From Anticarsia gemmatalis (Eukaryota; Arthropoda; Insecta; Lepidoptera; Erebidae), in the NCBI RefSeq assembly GCF_050436995.1, contig NC_134767.1, positions 8,370,001 through 8,434,000 of the forward strand: 64,000 nucleotides of DNA, read 5' to 3'. Below the pieces are notes generated by a model, which saw only the letters and a program-made list of their open reading frames with translations, was not told where the DNA came from and did no database searches. Below are positions 10,610 to 22,541 of this stretch, piece after piece. Within the stretch, counting starts at the first letter, position 1. Each line of letters starts with the position of its first letter. A program made the translations under genes and the position numbers.

Positions 10610-13600
10610 TTTATGTATTTTGTATTGGCGGAGTTAAATTGATTTTTTTGTATGCGAATACGAAAGTTATTTTAGAAAAAGGTAAATCAATCTTGATATA
10701 TTTTATAGAAAGATTAGTTTAATTTATGGTTAGATAAATATAAAGAAAATATGTTAATAAAGTTAAAAATGAATCTGTGGCACTGTGGGTAGTGTAAGAC
10801 ATAATGAAAATAAATATCCGATTCCTGGGTCGGACAAATTGCTTTTGGTGTTTTCTAATTTTTATTAGTTTCTTAAAAGCAGCCCGTAGTTTTATGGAGA
10901 TAGGATAGCCTCTTATTAAAAGGAGCTAAAATTGCAATATGCAAAACGTAGGTATATTTTATACACTTTTGTCTTAACCTACGGGTAAACCAGATTCTTC
11001 TAAAAGCAATTTTTATTTTCTTTTGTAAGTTATAGATACATTTAGAAGGGAAAGATTTAAATTCAATTTTCACAGTAACGAAACTCATTATAATCTTTTT
11101 TCAATGTGAATAACAAAACATTAAAAAATATATTATATTCAATGCGTCATATCAAACATTTAATATAATGCAAAAGTAAACAAATATAAGAATATCGTAA
11201 TTTAGAACATAACAAACAAAATCAAAGCATTTATTACGTGTAACATACAAACAAATCCCAATAAAATAACATATTAAAATGAAATGCTTTCGCTGAAACA
11301 TTGCCTCTATAAAATTGCTATTCTCGACAGTTCGACGAATTTGACGGCAAAACAAATTAATGGCAGTAGATAAAATTTGTTATGAACATCAGAATTATGT
11401 TCCAGAGTATTTATAAATAGTTAGAAAGTTTTAAAGAGTCAGTCAGCAACAATAGTTCGAAATAATTCAGATATTAAAATTTTTGTCTGGTTTCAATTAC
11501 AGCAATGACACCTGAAATTGTCTCAAAAGCAAAGACATGTTTATGTTTAGTATTTCTGAGAATATTTTGTGTCTAGTATGTAAACAAAAGATAAATAAAA
11601 AAGTGATTACCTAAGTAAATAATTATTAGAAAATTGGTGAGATATTTTTTGGAACAATTACTGGAGGTTTTTTATTGTGGTTTTGCACGTGTTTTAAACA
11701 CATTTTAGTAGAAGAACAAGTGGTTGTGGACATGAATCTTGTTAAAAATTCCATCATAATTATAAGGATTATTGTTACAATTAGTAATAATAACGACTAT
11801 CGACAAAAATCTTGTATGAAAAGCAGACCATCGTCCCTTATGATTTTGCAAGAAGAATTATTTACTCAAGTAATTTTAACGTCAAAATTTAATGTAGAAA
11901 AATGCGCTACCTTACTCCGTAGCATGTTCATCAAACAAGAAAGCTGACTAAAACTTGTACTTCTGCCAATATTCTTATCAATTCAATCATAAAACGATTC
12001 CTCGAATCGCCTGTCTGGTTTCGTCTCGTTTTTGTATATAATCAGTAGAGCAATTAGGACGTTAATTAGCCTTTGTTTATTATTAACTAGTGCGCCCTGC
12101 GGCTGCGTTCGTATTAATGATTCAACCTGTTTGATACTGATGGCGTTTTATTATAGGATTGGGAATTGAGATGGACTGTATCCTTTTTGCCTTTAGGCAT
12201 TGCAGTATTAATTAGAGGTTAGTTTCTTGTAGGTCTATCTTAATATACATGTAGACCTATGGTATCAAAAGTCAGGCAAAAAGTGATGGTCATAGGAAAA
12301 AGAAAACAATTTTTTTTTACTCGGATATCATGATAATAAATCCGTAAAATCTTAGAATCGAGGTATATGACAAAATATGATTTTCATAACATCAAAATCG
12401 CTACTATAGTCCAAAAACTTAGTAGAGACTTAGAGAGCCTTAAATACGAGGTTAGCGGTCAGTGTAGGTATACAAAATTCAGAATTCAGAACTTCAGTGA
12501 CCTCTAGTCTCATGCAGCTAACGGTGACTTGTTTGATACGGTTACTTTATTTGGGAAATATTCCGAATTCTTAATTATAATCTAAATAAATTGTGCACAC
12601 TAACTCTCGACCAAATTGTCAGACTAAACATAAAATACTGATGAAGGATTTTTTTAGGATATATGGATGAACAACACAACAAAATAATCAATACATAGCA
12701 ACAAATATATAATATAACATGTACATTATTGTACGTACAATTATATTATATTCCTTATTATATTATATTCCTTACAACAAAACGTTATCCGTTCTCCATA
12801 TTTAATTAACTGTCAGTGTATCGGACCATTACTAATTTAACACGACAGGTGGCTCCCTCTACCGCATTCATGATTCACTATTAAATTATTTGCGAATAGT
12901 CTTGTTACGATCAAGACACCTGTATGAGAGTAAGCAGAGTATTGAGTTATTTTGGGCTGCTAATATTGTAGATGAGAGAATAATGGCTGCTAATATTAGA
13001 GTGGGAAAGTTTGTGTGTATGTTTCATGTGTCTGAGAAAACGATTGAACTGATTATGATAAAATCACGAGTGATAGATGACTTTCTGGGGAAGACACTTT
13101 TCTTTGTCTTTCTTTACAACTAAAGTAGGCTTCAAAGGGTAAAATAACTGTGCTTTATTTTTAATTATATGTGTGAGTATATAAGTAAAATAAGCAGAAG
13201 ATAGTATATGTAAAGACCATATAAAATGGCGATTTTCCGAAAAATCCCACAGCAACAAATCTATTCTAGAATCAGTTCAGTAGTTTCCGAGATAAGTCTC
13301 AACAAACAGTCTAAAACAGCAATAGACACAGTTTTCGGCTATTTTTTCTTCACAACTTTATGTTTGTAATAAAATTCAGACGTATTTAGTTCAATTTGGT
13401 TCCGTATGTTATAAATATATTCAGCTTCATCACCCCTTTTATATTAAGGCGGTGAGCAGAGATGTATGAGTTGTGATATTTCTTTAAGACTTTTATTAAT
13501 GAGGTAATTAATATTTGTTAATGATTGTGGTATTTTGGTAACTTAATTATAATTTTAGATAAAGAACTTTAAAAGTAACACTCAATAATTCAAGCCAGGC

Positions 13601-13718
13601 AATCAATTTGTTGTATATTTTGAGAGCACAAAGCTTTGTGTGAGCAGAGCAGAGTGTAATTTTTTTTCGTTTTATAAAAGTACACTTATAATATGGATAT
13701 TAGTTAAGTCTCAAACAT
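10610..13718. other. Long AT-rich stretch without recognised genes
   Basis: Several frames of 65-90 codons on both strands have low-complexity composition and no motif. At 13240-13300 there is a weak Helitron-like TCAGTTCAGTAGTTTCCGAG. A 17-bp duplication lies at 12741. Nothing else stands out. Confidence 0.45.
12741..12774 (+). repeat. 17-bp tandem duplication
   Basis: TTATATTATATTCCTTA occurs twice head to tail with no mismatch. It is very AT-rich and follows a GTACGTAC palindrome. Confidence 0.7.
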
Positions 13719-13862
13719 ACATGCATGCCTTCAATAAGTGTATTAAATATACACTTATTGAAGGCATGCAAAGTCCCCAACCCGCACTTGGCCAGCGAGG
13801 TGGACTCAAGGCCTTACCCCTTCGTTTGGAAGGAGACCCTTGCCCAGCAATGGGGCAATAAT
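13719..13862 (+). mobile_element. tRNA-headed SINE, family B, 3' fragment with snap-back start
   Basis: AAAGTCCCCAACCCGCACTTGG, GGTGGACTCAAGGCCTTACC and CCCTTGCCCAGCAATGGGGC show a plus-strand tail. Its 5' edge is a perfect palindrome (13722-13770) built from the family's own CATGCCTTCAATAAGTG block, once in each orientation. Confidence 0.78.
13722..13770. repeat. Perfect 22-bp inverted repeat at a SINE edge
   Basis: Arms 13722-13743 and 13749-13770 are exact complements around TAAAT. Both arms are the SINE family B block CATGCCTTCAATAAGTGTA, so the palindrome is a snap-back of SINE sequence rather than an independent element. Confidence 0.8.
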
Positions 13863-16231
13863 GGGTAAAAGAAAACTAATTTTAGTTTTTGTAAAGATAA
13901 TCACGGCAAATCAATTTTCATATTTTTTTAAAAATTTGATTCAAGTTAATAGCCCTAAAACCTTACCGACAGCTATCCTATTCTACTCAAAATATTAACA
14001 TATAAAACCACTGTACAAAGTAACAATACCTTCACCCCTACTTTCTAAATCGCGTAGGCAGCACAACACGACACCCGTCAGTGTCATTATCTTATGTTTG
14101 TTACCGGACATGGTATCATTCGATTAGATTAGGTACACACCGGTCAACGCTATGTTCCGCGGTAAATATTGTAAGAAAATATAAAATACTGTGCATTTTA
14201 TGTGCATTTGATTGCTAAGTATTTTTGACGTTCAGGCTTGGTAATTTTGCATAGTAGAAGAAATACAATTTTAGTAGTATAACATAATACATTAACGCTA
14301 CTAGTCAGTGGAACCTGTGCCGAAACGTCAAGCTAGTCGACGTAAATAGATATACCTACATATATAAATAGTATGTACCTATTATAGAAGATAGTCTTAC
14401 AACAGGAGTTTAAAATAAATGTAGAGTCCAGTTGCTTCTGTTATCGGAATAGTCCATATGACTTGTTCTAAACTTCAATTCCCAGGTCGTACAACGTTTT
14501 TGAGTAATTCTTACTTCAGTTGGAATAATTCTAATAATTATTCCCAATTAGTATGCTTGAACTTTTCTGTACATGGAGATTAAATTTGTGAAAAAATACT
14601 GTAACAAAGAGAAAATCACCGTTTTCTTATTCAAGTAGCTATCTATAACGGCAAAGAGTTTAATAATTTCTTTGTGTAGATCTTCCCAAACAAAAACACA
14701 TGCAGAAACAATCTAATATAAAAATGTTTCAGTGCAGTTGTGTGCACAAGTGTCAGTGCACGACGCAGAAGTGTGTGCGCAAGATAAACCAAGTCAAACA
14801 GCACGCACAAACATTGTGCATCTGTGCGCAACTGTACAATGTATGTGCGCATGAGTGTGTTTGAAAATGACATTTGAGCTGTTTGTGTTTTGTTATTGTG
14901 CGTTTCTGTAGAAAAATTGTATGCATTTGTGATAGAATTCAGTGCTTTGTGGTGCTAATGTGATTGATGATTGCAGTGTATGAGGTTCGATTCTCGAGTC
15001 AGGCAAAGTGCTTTCTGTTTTCTTAATCATTTTCATTTAGACACATCACTTTAATAATTTTTGACTGTCATTAAAAACCCCGATATCATAACTGCATGCT
15101 TCAAGAATCGAACCCAAGACTTCGTGATAAGCAGTCGCATTCATAATCGTACCACAAAGGCACTGTCTATAAAAAATAACTTCCATAATAAAATACATTT
15201 GTAAATGTTCATCATCCTAAACTATACCTCGGCATCATTCCTTAACTCTATTCTTACACATGTTGGGTGGAATGTTACATTAATACAATTCCTCCCATTC
15301 AATATTATAAATAGTATAACTTTCTCTTACAAGTACACTAAAATAATAAATAAAGAGTTACTTAGAAAACACGCGCCCTCAATGAAATACCAAACTCCCG
15401 TTGATGACAGAGCATTTGAAACTTGAAACTTATTAAATCTAGAGATTATTCTTCTTTTTAACCGACTAAGAAAAGGCGGTAAACAATTCGTTTGTATGTG
15501 TTTCCTTATTTAATTAAGAATTATGGTTTATCTGCTAGATATTGGAAATTTTGTATTGAATACACAAATAACTTTTTTAGCTAAACATTATCATTCTCCT
15601 TGACTAATGTAATATGTAGAATAAGATAGTTAACGTGAGTTGCTTAAACGTACTAACTACATATTATAATTATATTTGTTTCATACAAAAGTCACTAAGA
15701 TTTTTTTTATCTTCAAATAATACTTTTCTTTATTTCATAATATAAATTTATGGTTCTTTAAAATTTATTTTAGGATACTTACAAACTACAGAAAAAACAT
15801 TTGACCTCTGCTTATCCTGCAAAGAAAAAATAGGAAGCAACGGCCACATTTCATTGATAACCTATCGCATTTTTGACTCTTGTCAAAGGTCGGAGGGTAT
15901 CGGATTCGGCAATAAAAATATAATTTAATGAAGCTTAAAATAGAATAATTTTTTTTCGTAAACTGATTAGATAAGGAGTTGGTTTGTCTGTCCAAAAATA
16001 ACGTATAGTCTATGCAGTTAAGAGAGTATAATATGAAAAGTAATTAGACCAATGGCTAGATAGATAATTGTCATGGATGCCGTAGGCAAAATTGTAAGTA
16101 TATTTTCTGTATAATAGTACACCAATTAGTCTTTTCAAAGTGGTTAAAGTAAATTTTAACTGATGATTAACTTTAATCTTTTTTCAACGTACATAATATT
16201 GGTGGCGTCTTGCATAAAGGTGTGTGATACT
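13863..16231. other. Unrecognised DNA with tRNA-like SINE traces
   Basis: Weak SINE D-type heads occur at about 14940-15010 (+, GAGGTTCGATTCTCGAGTC) and 15100-15165 (-). A TG-rich, GTGCGCA-containing segment at 14735-14860 is low complexity. No coding sequence is convincing. Confidence 0.45.
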
Positions 16232-16366
16232 CGTTACCGTTGGTCCTGTATGACTAAATGAATGGATGTGAATGAAGCAAAGGAAGTTTGTAAGGATACC
16301 AAGTGACGTAATCTGGTATCTGCCCTACCTCTATGGGAAGAAGGCGTGATTTTATGTATGTATGTA
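16232..16366 (+). mobile_element. Interspersed repeat, family E
   Basis: GGTCCTGTATGACTAAATG, GGATGTGAATGAAGCAAAGG, AAGTTTGTAAGGAT and GGCGTGATTTTATGTATG follow in order. The same order occurs at 23452-23590 (+), 42208-42335 (-) and 60080-60165 (-). All copies end with a GTAT-type microsatellite at the 3' side, so this is probably a SINE, but I see no clear head. Confidence 0.6.
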
Positions 16367-16719
16367 TTTGTCTCTAAGATAAATGTAACTTTCATGAAAA
16401 AAAGTGTGAAGTCATTTGATCTTGAAGTGAATCATAAAAGTCGCTCCTCTATGAAGAGCAACAAAGAAACTTCATTTATTCTCATTCATAATAGTGTGCA
16501 TGACTCACAATAACAACAACAAAATAGATTTACTTGTAAAACCTTGAAGTGTCTCTTAGTCCTTTGTCAAGAAACTCTGTACAAAGTATTAATACAACGG
16601 TTTTAAAAATGTGAGCTTTTTAACTGTTTTTGTGGCGCAGTCCGTACGGAGTCTCAGGTGCAATTTCCTGGTCGGACAAAGTCTTTTTCTAATTTCGATA
16701 TGGATAACATAAATATCTA

Positions 16720-16790
16720 TCTTCTTACTGACCTCGGCAAGCATACCTTAACCTGAGAGATCGATCCGGGCGGATGTTGTTACTTAGCTA
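16720..16790 (-). mobile_element. 5S-SINE family 2, 5' fragment
   Basis: Minus-strand GGATCGATCTCTCAGGTTAAGG and TTGCCGAGGTCAG match the head of the family 2 SINE. A second, closely similar head fragment is at 17068-17130, on the other side of a Helitron, so the Helitron may lie in or beside a duplicated fragment. Confidence 0.6.
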
Positions 16791-16799
16791 CTTAGTTCA

Positions 16800-17049
16800 T
16801 CTATACTAATATTATAAAGCTGAAAAGTTTGTTTGTTTGTTTGAACGCGCTAATCTCAGGAACTACTGATCCGATTTGTATAATTCTTTAAGTGATGGAT
16901 AGTCCATTTATCGAGGAAGGTTATAGGCTATATATTATCAAGCTTCTACCAATAGGAGCAGAGTACCAGTGAAAAATGTTACAAAAACGGGGAAAATTTT
17001 GACCCATTCTCTCGTATGTGATGCAAGCGAAGTTGCGCGGGTCAGCTAG
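16800..17049 (+). mobile_element. Helitron-like element (Lep1-like), full copy
   Basis: TC at the start, then TATACTAATATTATAAAGC, three GTTT units, the body with AAAACGGGGAAAATTTTGAC, a GCAAGCGAAGTTGC hairpin and CTAG at the end. It is about 250 bp and carries no frame, so it depends on a Rep/helicase source elsewhere. Confidence 0.88.
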
Positions 17050-17067
17050 TATATAATATGAATCCAT

Positions 17068-17130
17068 CCTCTGACTAACCTCGGCAAGCATAGCTTAACC
17101 TGAGAGATCGATCCGAGCGGATGTTGTTAG
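17068..17130 (-). mobile_element. 5S-SINE family 2, 5' fragment
   Basis: This is the second head fragment beside the Helitron at 16800-17049. It shares the ACCTCGGCAAGCATA and GAGAGATCGATCCG blocks with 16720-16790, and both end at CGGATGTTGTTA. Confidence 0.6.
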
Positions 17131-17458
17131 CTCTTAATAAGTTCACAGATTATATGGTAAAGAAAGTAAATATTATGAAAGCTAGTCACCAGAAACCTTT
17201 CCCCAAGTCACTAAACAAAATAAACTTAATATTAATCAAATGTCGTCGATTAAAATTTCTAGTAGTATTTGAAAGTTTCTTCAACTCAGAAGGTACGAGA
17301 GAAATGCCAATTGCATAGAATGAGTCAGTCATTTGAAGGCAGATCGCAAATCATTGTGTGGCAACAAAGACGAATTTAAATAATTTAATGAAACTGTACT
17401 TTTCTTCACATTCTTTAAGATGACGTAGTTTTTTTTTATGTTATGAAGATGTTTAAAT

Positions 17459-17705
17459 ATCAATGGACAACTCACACACGGTCATGTAATACCAAACTAA
17501 GTAGAGCTTGTACTATGGTAACCAGATAACTGATAAACATACTTATATACTTCTAAATACATACTTAAATAGATAAATTAACATCCAGGCTCAAAACAAA
17601 CACTCGTGCTCATCACACAAATATTTGTCCCGGGTGGAATTCGAACCCACCACACGAGGCTCAACAGTAAGCGCGAGGTGACCACGTTAACTACCGCGCC
17701 AAACG
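17459..17705 (-). mobile_element. tRNA-headed SINE, family C, near full length
   Basis: Read on the minus strand this starts with a tRNA-like head (TTTGGCGCGGTAGTTAACG as A box, GTGGGTTCGAATTCC as B box) and runs into a non-tRNA body containing ATTTGTGTGATGAGCACGAG, ending near ACCGTGTGTGAGTTGTCC. It is the best intact copy of the family in the window and serves as the reference for the split copy at 29384-34150. Transcription would be by RNA polymerase III; mobility would depend on a partner LINE. Confidence 0.8.
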
Positions 17706-18069
17706 TGCAGTTTAATGATAATTAAACAGTAAATGAATACTTATTGGTTTTATAAATACCTAGTCACGAAATTATAATAATCATTGAACTAATCCTATTA
17801 ATTGCATAGAATGATTCTTCACCTTTGTTTTGTACGTTAGCAGTAAAAAAACACAATATATCTTTGGAAAATAACTAGAATTAACTTTGACATTACGGAA
17901 CAGTCTATAAATTAAACAAATAGTAAAGTAATCTATTATTTTTTTACTAACCTATAATTATTTTGTAATACATTTTAGTGCAGTTCCGTCAGGGGGTAAG
18001 ACCGGAAAATTTGAAATTCTTGTTACTCGTAATTCATCTATTATGCGGTCTGGAAATATAAACCTATTT

Positions 18070-18190
18070 ACCATCAAATCGAATCAAACCATTTATTCAT
18101 TTAGGTCAAAAGCTGACACATATGATAGTCAATGATACAGAGAGTGAATTTACCACCAGCTCGGAAGGTAGGACCAAGGGGAAAAGTTAA
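18070..18190 (-). mobile_element. Short 3' remnant of the same non-LTR family
   Basis: CATTTATTCATTTAGGTCA, TGATAGTCAATGATACAGAG and GTGAATTTACC blocks match the 3' end of the element at 25190-26771 on the same strand. Everything 5' of about 115 bp is missing. It ends directly against a hairpin MITE at 18199. Confidence 0.8.
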
Positions 18191-18198
18191 GGTACCTT

Positions 18199-18318
18199 AC
18201 CCCCGGTTTTTAAGCACATTTAGCAGTAGTTTATTTATTCAATAGCGATTTTTTACATGATTTTTGACACTATTAAATAGATAAACTACCGCTAAATGTA
18301 GACTCAGAAACCGGGGGT
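18199..18318. mobile_element. Hairpin MITE, family P
   Basis: ACCCCCGGTTTTTAAGCAC at the left and ACTCAGAAACCGGGGGTTA at the right are inverted copies that continue through AGTAGTTTATTTATTCAATAG and its complement. About 120 bp, nearly all of it arm. One of six copies in the window. It abuts a LINE tail at its left. Confidence 0.82.
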
Positions 18319-18453
18319 TATAATTTTGTTTATACAACGTTTCGGTCGTATTGCATCAATCGTGGTCACGGGTGATCAAAACGTCGGGTAAAAATCTGTA
18401 ATCGCGGATAGAAGCTAGTAAATGCTAGCTTAGTTTAAATAGCTTAGCTTAGC

Positions 18454-18505
18454 TTCAGTTATAATACTGATGTAATAAAATCATACCATCAGTATTATAA
18501 CTGAA
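18454..18505. repeat. Perfect 19-bp inverted repeat
   Basis: TTCAGTTATAATACTGATG (18454-18472) and CATCAGTATTATAACTGAA (18487-18505) are exact complements with a 14-bp loop. Both are AT-rich. An overlapping minus-strand open frame of 84 codons is a by-product. Confidence 0.75.
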
Positions 18506-18509
18506 ATAG

Positions 18510-20394
18510 ACTTCAAAAGGGCTAACAGTATGTAATACGCTCACAGTTATAAGACTGCTCTTGTTACTGATCGCTCTGCCACGTTCGACTATAAGCACTT
18601 GAATGTGTCTGTGTCCGTTGTTTGACGTCATACGAGAAACTTTCTTAGAAATGATTGGAGTATACATTACGAAATAACAGACAGTATTAAATATAGTTTG
18701 TGTTATCAAAGTCTTTGGCTTACAAAATTATGAAGGAAGTAGAAATAGAAAATCTTTTTGGGTGAACGTTTATGCAAACTTGAAAGATATCCTAGTAGTT
18801 TCTAAATATTATGATTATGAGTAAATGAATTAGCAAAAAGGAAGAGAGAAAGGAAAAGAACATGATCATAGTATCTGCAAAAACTTGGCATTCTACCTTC
18901 ATTTAACTATTTTTAAATAAAACAATCAATTTAGTTCATTAATTCACTTCAGAAACTAGGAAATTAGGTCAAGGCCATCTAACAAGACTTAACACAAACA
19001 AAAACACACAAAACGAAACTACTTTTAAAAATACTCTAAAAAACTTTTTCTCAAATCGTGACTTGTTCCCTTCACATTTACAAGCATAAATTACCTTAAA
19101 CAAACAAGCAAAAAATCTAAAAATAAGCTCTCAATTTTTCAAAAGCTTACAAAAAGCTCTTGACGTTAAAATCGTGCCTTCAAACAATGGAAACACACAT
19201 CGTGTCAAGTGTCAGTTACAAGGCCCGCTTTCTTCTACACAGACTACATTATACTACAAATCATACAATTGATTTTCAACCCTAAAACTGAAGGGTTAAG
19301 GTGGACTTTTGTTAGGCAGGATGTTATATGGACACCTTTGATTTTAAACCACTTGAAAATACGTTCAACTTTTGTATGATTGTTATGTTATTTTTGATGT
19401 TTTATTTATTGAGTTTTATTATTGAAAGTTAAAGGTTTGTTTTGGATAAGAAGTATTTATAGCTTGATTATTTTTAAAGTAGATTAAGCCAGTACAAAGG
19501 CTGAACTGAATATCAAACAGAAATCAACTAGAAGTTATGAATTAAGTAGCTGACTTAATGAAATGCACTGTAAAATATTTATATTCATATTATATTTTGA
19601 AAAATAAAAAATATTTTAATACTTCCAATATGACGTCACAATCTAGTTCAGTAGTTTCTATAAAAAACGAGTAAGTTATGTATTAAGATTAAAATATTTT
19701 CCCTGAATTTTTTTGGAACAGCCACACAATTAAGACCATTAAAAACTTGGTCACTCGTATGAAGAAACGGCAAGATATTTGGCCATAGCAGTTTTTAATC
19801 CGTCAAATCCGCAATTTTTAGGAATCCTAACATATTTCACGACAGTTTACCTCAATATCACATTATTTAAGTATACCGATAGCACGTTGTGGCAGGTTGT
19901 ATGCCCACTGTTGCCCACGCACAACCAATAACTGGTTTGTCAGTAATCTCTTAATACGTGTATTATATCAAACTACTCATGCAGTTGCACTAGTCGGTAA
20001 ATTGTTGGGGAATCTTTAAGTTATGCCATAAGTATAGAAGAATCTTTGATGGGATTTCTATGGTAGACTGAGGTTGACTAACGTCTAGAAAAATCTTTTT
20101 TTTAAATAGTTATTGTTTGTGTTACCGTTTTATAGTGGTGGATATTTCTAGGGCATAAACTCCATTGTACATGTTTTTTACTTTGGTTTTTCTTGATGTG
20201 TCGGCACAAGTTACTCTTTGGTCAATTGTCAATGCAGCAGGGTGAAATGAGTAAGTCACACTCATGTTATGCCGTTACATAGACACACTGTATATTTGAC
20301 AATTAACGACCATAACCAAACTACGAACTACTAATCTGACCGATTGAATGGTCTAAATTGACCAGATTGAACCAATTACAAAAATTCAACGGCT
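18510..20394. other. No recognised feature
   Basis: AT-rich sequence over nearly 1.9 kb without a long frame, inverted repeat or SINE block that I can recognise. Confidence 0.45.
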
Positions 20395-20640
20395 TCTTCT
20401 TCTCATCGTATAATTAGTAGCAAACCTAGTGTCAAAGTGGTTCAAGCCGCCAGGCTTTTGACGTGGCTTAACGACTATTATCATAATTGACAACAAACGT
20501 AATCAACTTTTAAGCGGCCTCCGAAGCACGGAGACGCCCAGTTCAAATACCACTATGCGGTCACCCATCTTTAGAATGACCGCGCCAATAGTTGCTTAAC
20601 CTACAGATCGTTTACCGACCGGTGAGCACCACTGGCTGTA
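20395..20640 (-). mobile_element. 5S-rRNA-derived SINE, family 1
   Basis: On the minus strand the 5' half matches 5S rRNA in its promoter region (GTTAAGCAAC, then a GGTCATTC block, then GATGGGTGACCGC), while the upstream head GCCAGTGGTGCTCACCGGTC and the downstream body are not 5S. The 3' part (GGCTTGAAC..TTTGACACTAGG) ends near a GAAGAAG tail. This layout, a 5S promoter plus a foreign tail, defines SINE3-type elements. Similar copies lie at 21588, 24489 and 27772. Confidence 0.82.
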
Positions 20641-21587
20641 AGTGACTCAACGGCAATGGAATCAACGGGATGAAATTGTACTATACCCGGACAAAGTCGA
20701 GCCAAGTTTATAATAATAATGCAAAGACTAGCTATATCATTTAAATTGATCCGTGTGTAGTTTCCGTAACACATGGTGCTCAAGCCATAATTTTGATGTC
20801 TTATTTGTACAACTGCTTAAGGTCATTGATCTTTACACTAATGTAATGGGACAATGGAATTGATAAGCAAAGTGTGGGCGCAGTGGTTAAGACTACGCGC
20901 TATCGTGAAGTTGCAGGTTTGATTTGAATACAAACATAGTAATTTCACCATTCTACTATATGCGTATTCATTGTAGTTTAGTCTGTTTTGTTATTGTTAT
21001 TTAAAATATATCACCAAATTTCATTAGTATTTAATCGTATTTAAAATAGATGACTGTATGCCCGCCCTGTTAAATTATTGCGGCCAAACTGCTAAACATA
21101 TCGAAGCGAAATTAGCTAACACAATAGCATACTGAAAAAAGGAAGAAAGAAAATTACTATGTCCATATAAGTCCAAATATTAGAACACATGTTTTTGTGC
21201 GCCTATGTCCAACAAAAAAACCACAGGTTTTTTTTATCTTACACCTAGTAACCGATTCACATAAGATGGTTCATTAAATAAATTAAAATGACTCTATCAA
21301 ACAAATCATCATCAATGATGTTGCAAAATATTTTTTATCTACACCTCAGCCTGTAATTCAGTAACTGTATCCATTATTATAAGTTTTATACCGTTAAAAC
21401 TGTACCTAAAAGAAATAATCATCAGATACTGATAATATACTCAAGTAATTATACATTCAATAGTTATATCATTAAACTAGCAAATTCCTGCGACTTTGTC
21501 CGCTGACTTTAGATCTACCTTTATTGCTCATTGCGACATGTGACATGTAACATTGTAGATTTCTTTATAAACGAACTCGAGACGTCC

Positions 21588-21840
21588 GTAGCCAGTTGCG
21601 CTCACCGGTCGGTAAACGATCTGTGGGTTAAGCAAACTTTGGCGCGGTCATTCCATAGATGGGTGACCGCATAGTGGTATTTGAACAGGGCATCTCCGTG
21701 CTTCCGAGGGCACGTAAAAAGTCGGTCCCGGTTATTGTCAGTTAAGATAACAGTCGGTAAGCCACGTCAAAGGCCTTCGGACGGCTTGAACAACTTTGAC
21801 ACTAGGTTGACCACTAACCATACGACAAGAAGAAGAATAA
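21588..21840 (+). mobile_element. 5S-rRNA-derived SINE, family 1, full copy
   Basis: Starts GTAGCCAGTTGCGCTCACC and continues into the 5S-like promoter (GGGTTAAGCAA.. GATGGGTGACCGCATAG), then a body with CGTGCTTCCGAGGGCACG and TCGGTCCCGGTTATTG, ending at CACTAACCATACGACAAG with an AAGAAGAAG tail. It is nearly collinear with the copy at 27772-28027. It lies tail to tail with a family 2 5S SINE. Confidence 0.85.
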
Positions 21841-21854
21841 ACGAATTTTTCAGC

Positions 21855-22200
21855 AACATCATCACCATCCTAGCCTTTCTTCCAACCATGTTGGAGTCAG
21901 CTTCCAATTTCCCCAGAGGCAGCTGAATACCGGTATTTTACGTAAAGCGACTGCCTATCGGACCTCCACAACCCAATTACCTGGGTTTAGCACGATACCC
22001 ATCGGTAAGACTGGTTGTCAGACTTTCAACCTTCTGACTACTGGTATCAACTGTCAAAGATCTGCGAAAATTACAGCCGGGGCCCACAATTTAACTAGTT
22101 TTCCGAAACACGGATTAACTCGATATTCATAAGATCACCCATCCAAAGAACATCCTTGGCAAGTGAAGCTTAACCTCAGAGATGGATCCGCTGTTGTTAC
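21855..22200 (-). mobile_element. 5S-rRNA-derived SINE, family 2, full copy
   Basis: At its right end the minus strand reads GGATCCATCTCTGAGGTTAAGC, then TTGCCAAGGATGTTC and TTGGATGGGTGATC, which is a diverged 5S promoter region. The body differs from family 1: it carries GTGTTTCGGAAAACTAG, TTGACAGTTGATACC and GTCCGATAGGCAGTCGC, and ends near GAAAGGCTAGGATGGTGATG. The plus-strand copy at 62752-63030 shares the order. The two families therefore share a promoter origin but not a body. Confidence 0.78.
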
Positions 22201-22533
22201 TTATGAGCTAAGTATACATTGTATCTATTGTATAATGATCATGCAACGCGAAAGTTTAAATGTTATAATCACAGTAGCACTAATTCGAAATGTATGTAAA
22301 AGTATCATATTAAATTATTATGTGGATACAAAAAATGATGTAACTAAGATGTAACAAGTTTAATTCAATTTAAATTTAAATCTTGTTATGAAATATGTTA
22401 ACAACATTCATAAAATTACTTTCATAAATCGTAACAACTAAGCGAAACAAAACGATTTACATTTAAATCTAGACTAAGAAGAATTAAAAATTAACATAAT
22501 AGGAACGAAAAAATACAGCTTAAAATTACAAAA

Positions 22534-22541
22534 AGCAAAAA
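22534..22541 (-). terminator. Polymerase III T-tract terminator of the 5S gene
   Basis: Directly after the 5S 3' end the minus strand reads TTTTTGCTTTTT. Runs of four or more T residues terminate RNA polymerase III. The double run supports a transcribed gene rather than a random fragment. Confidence 0.75.
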
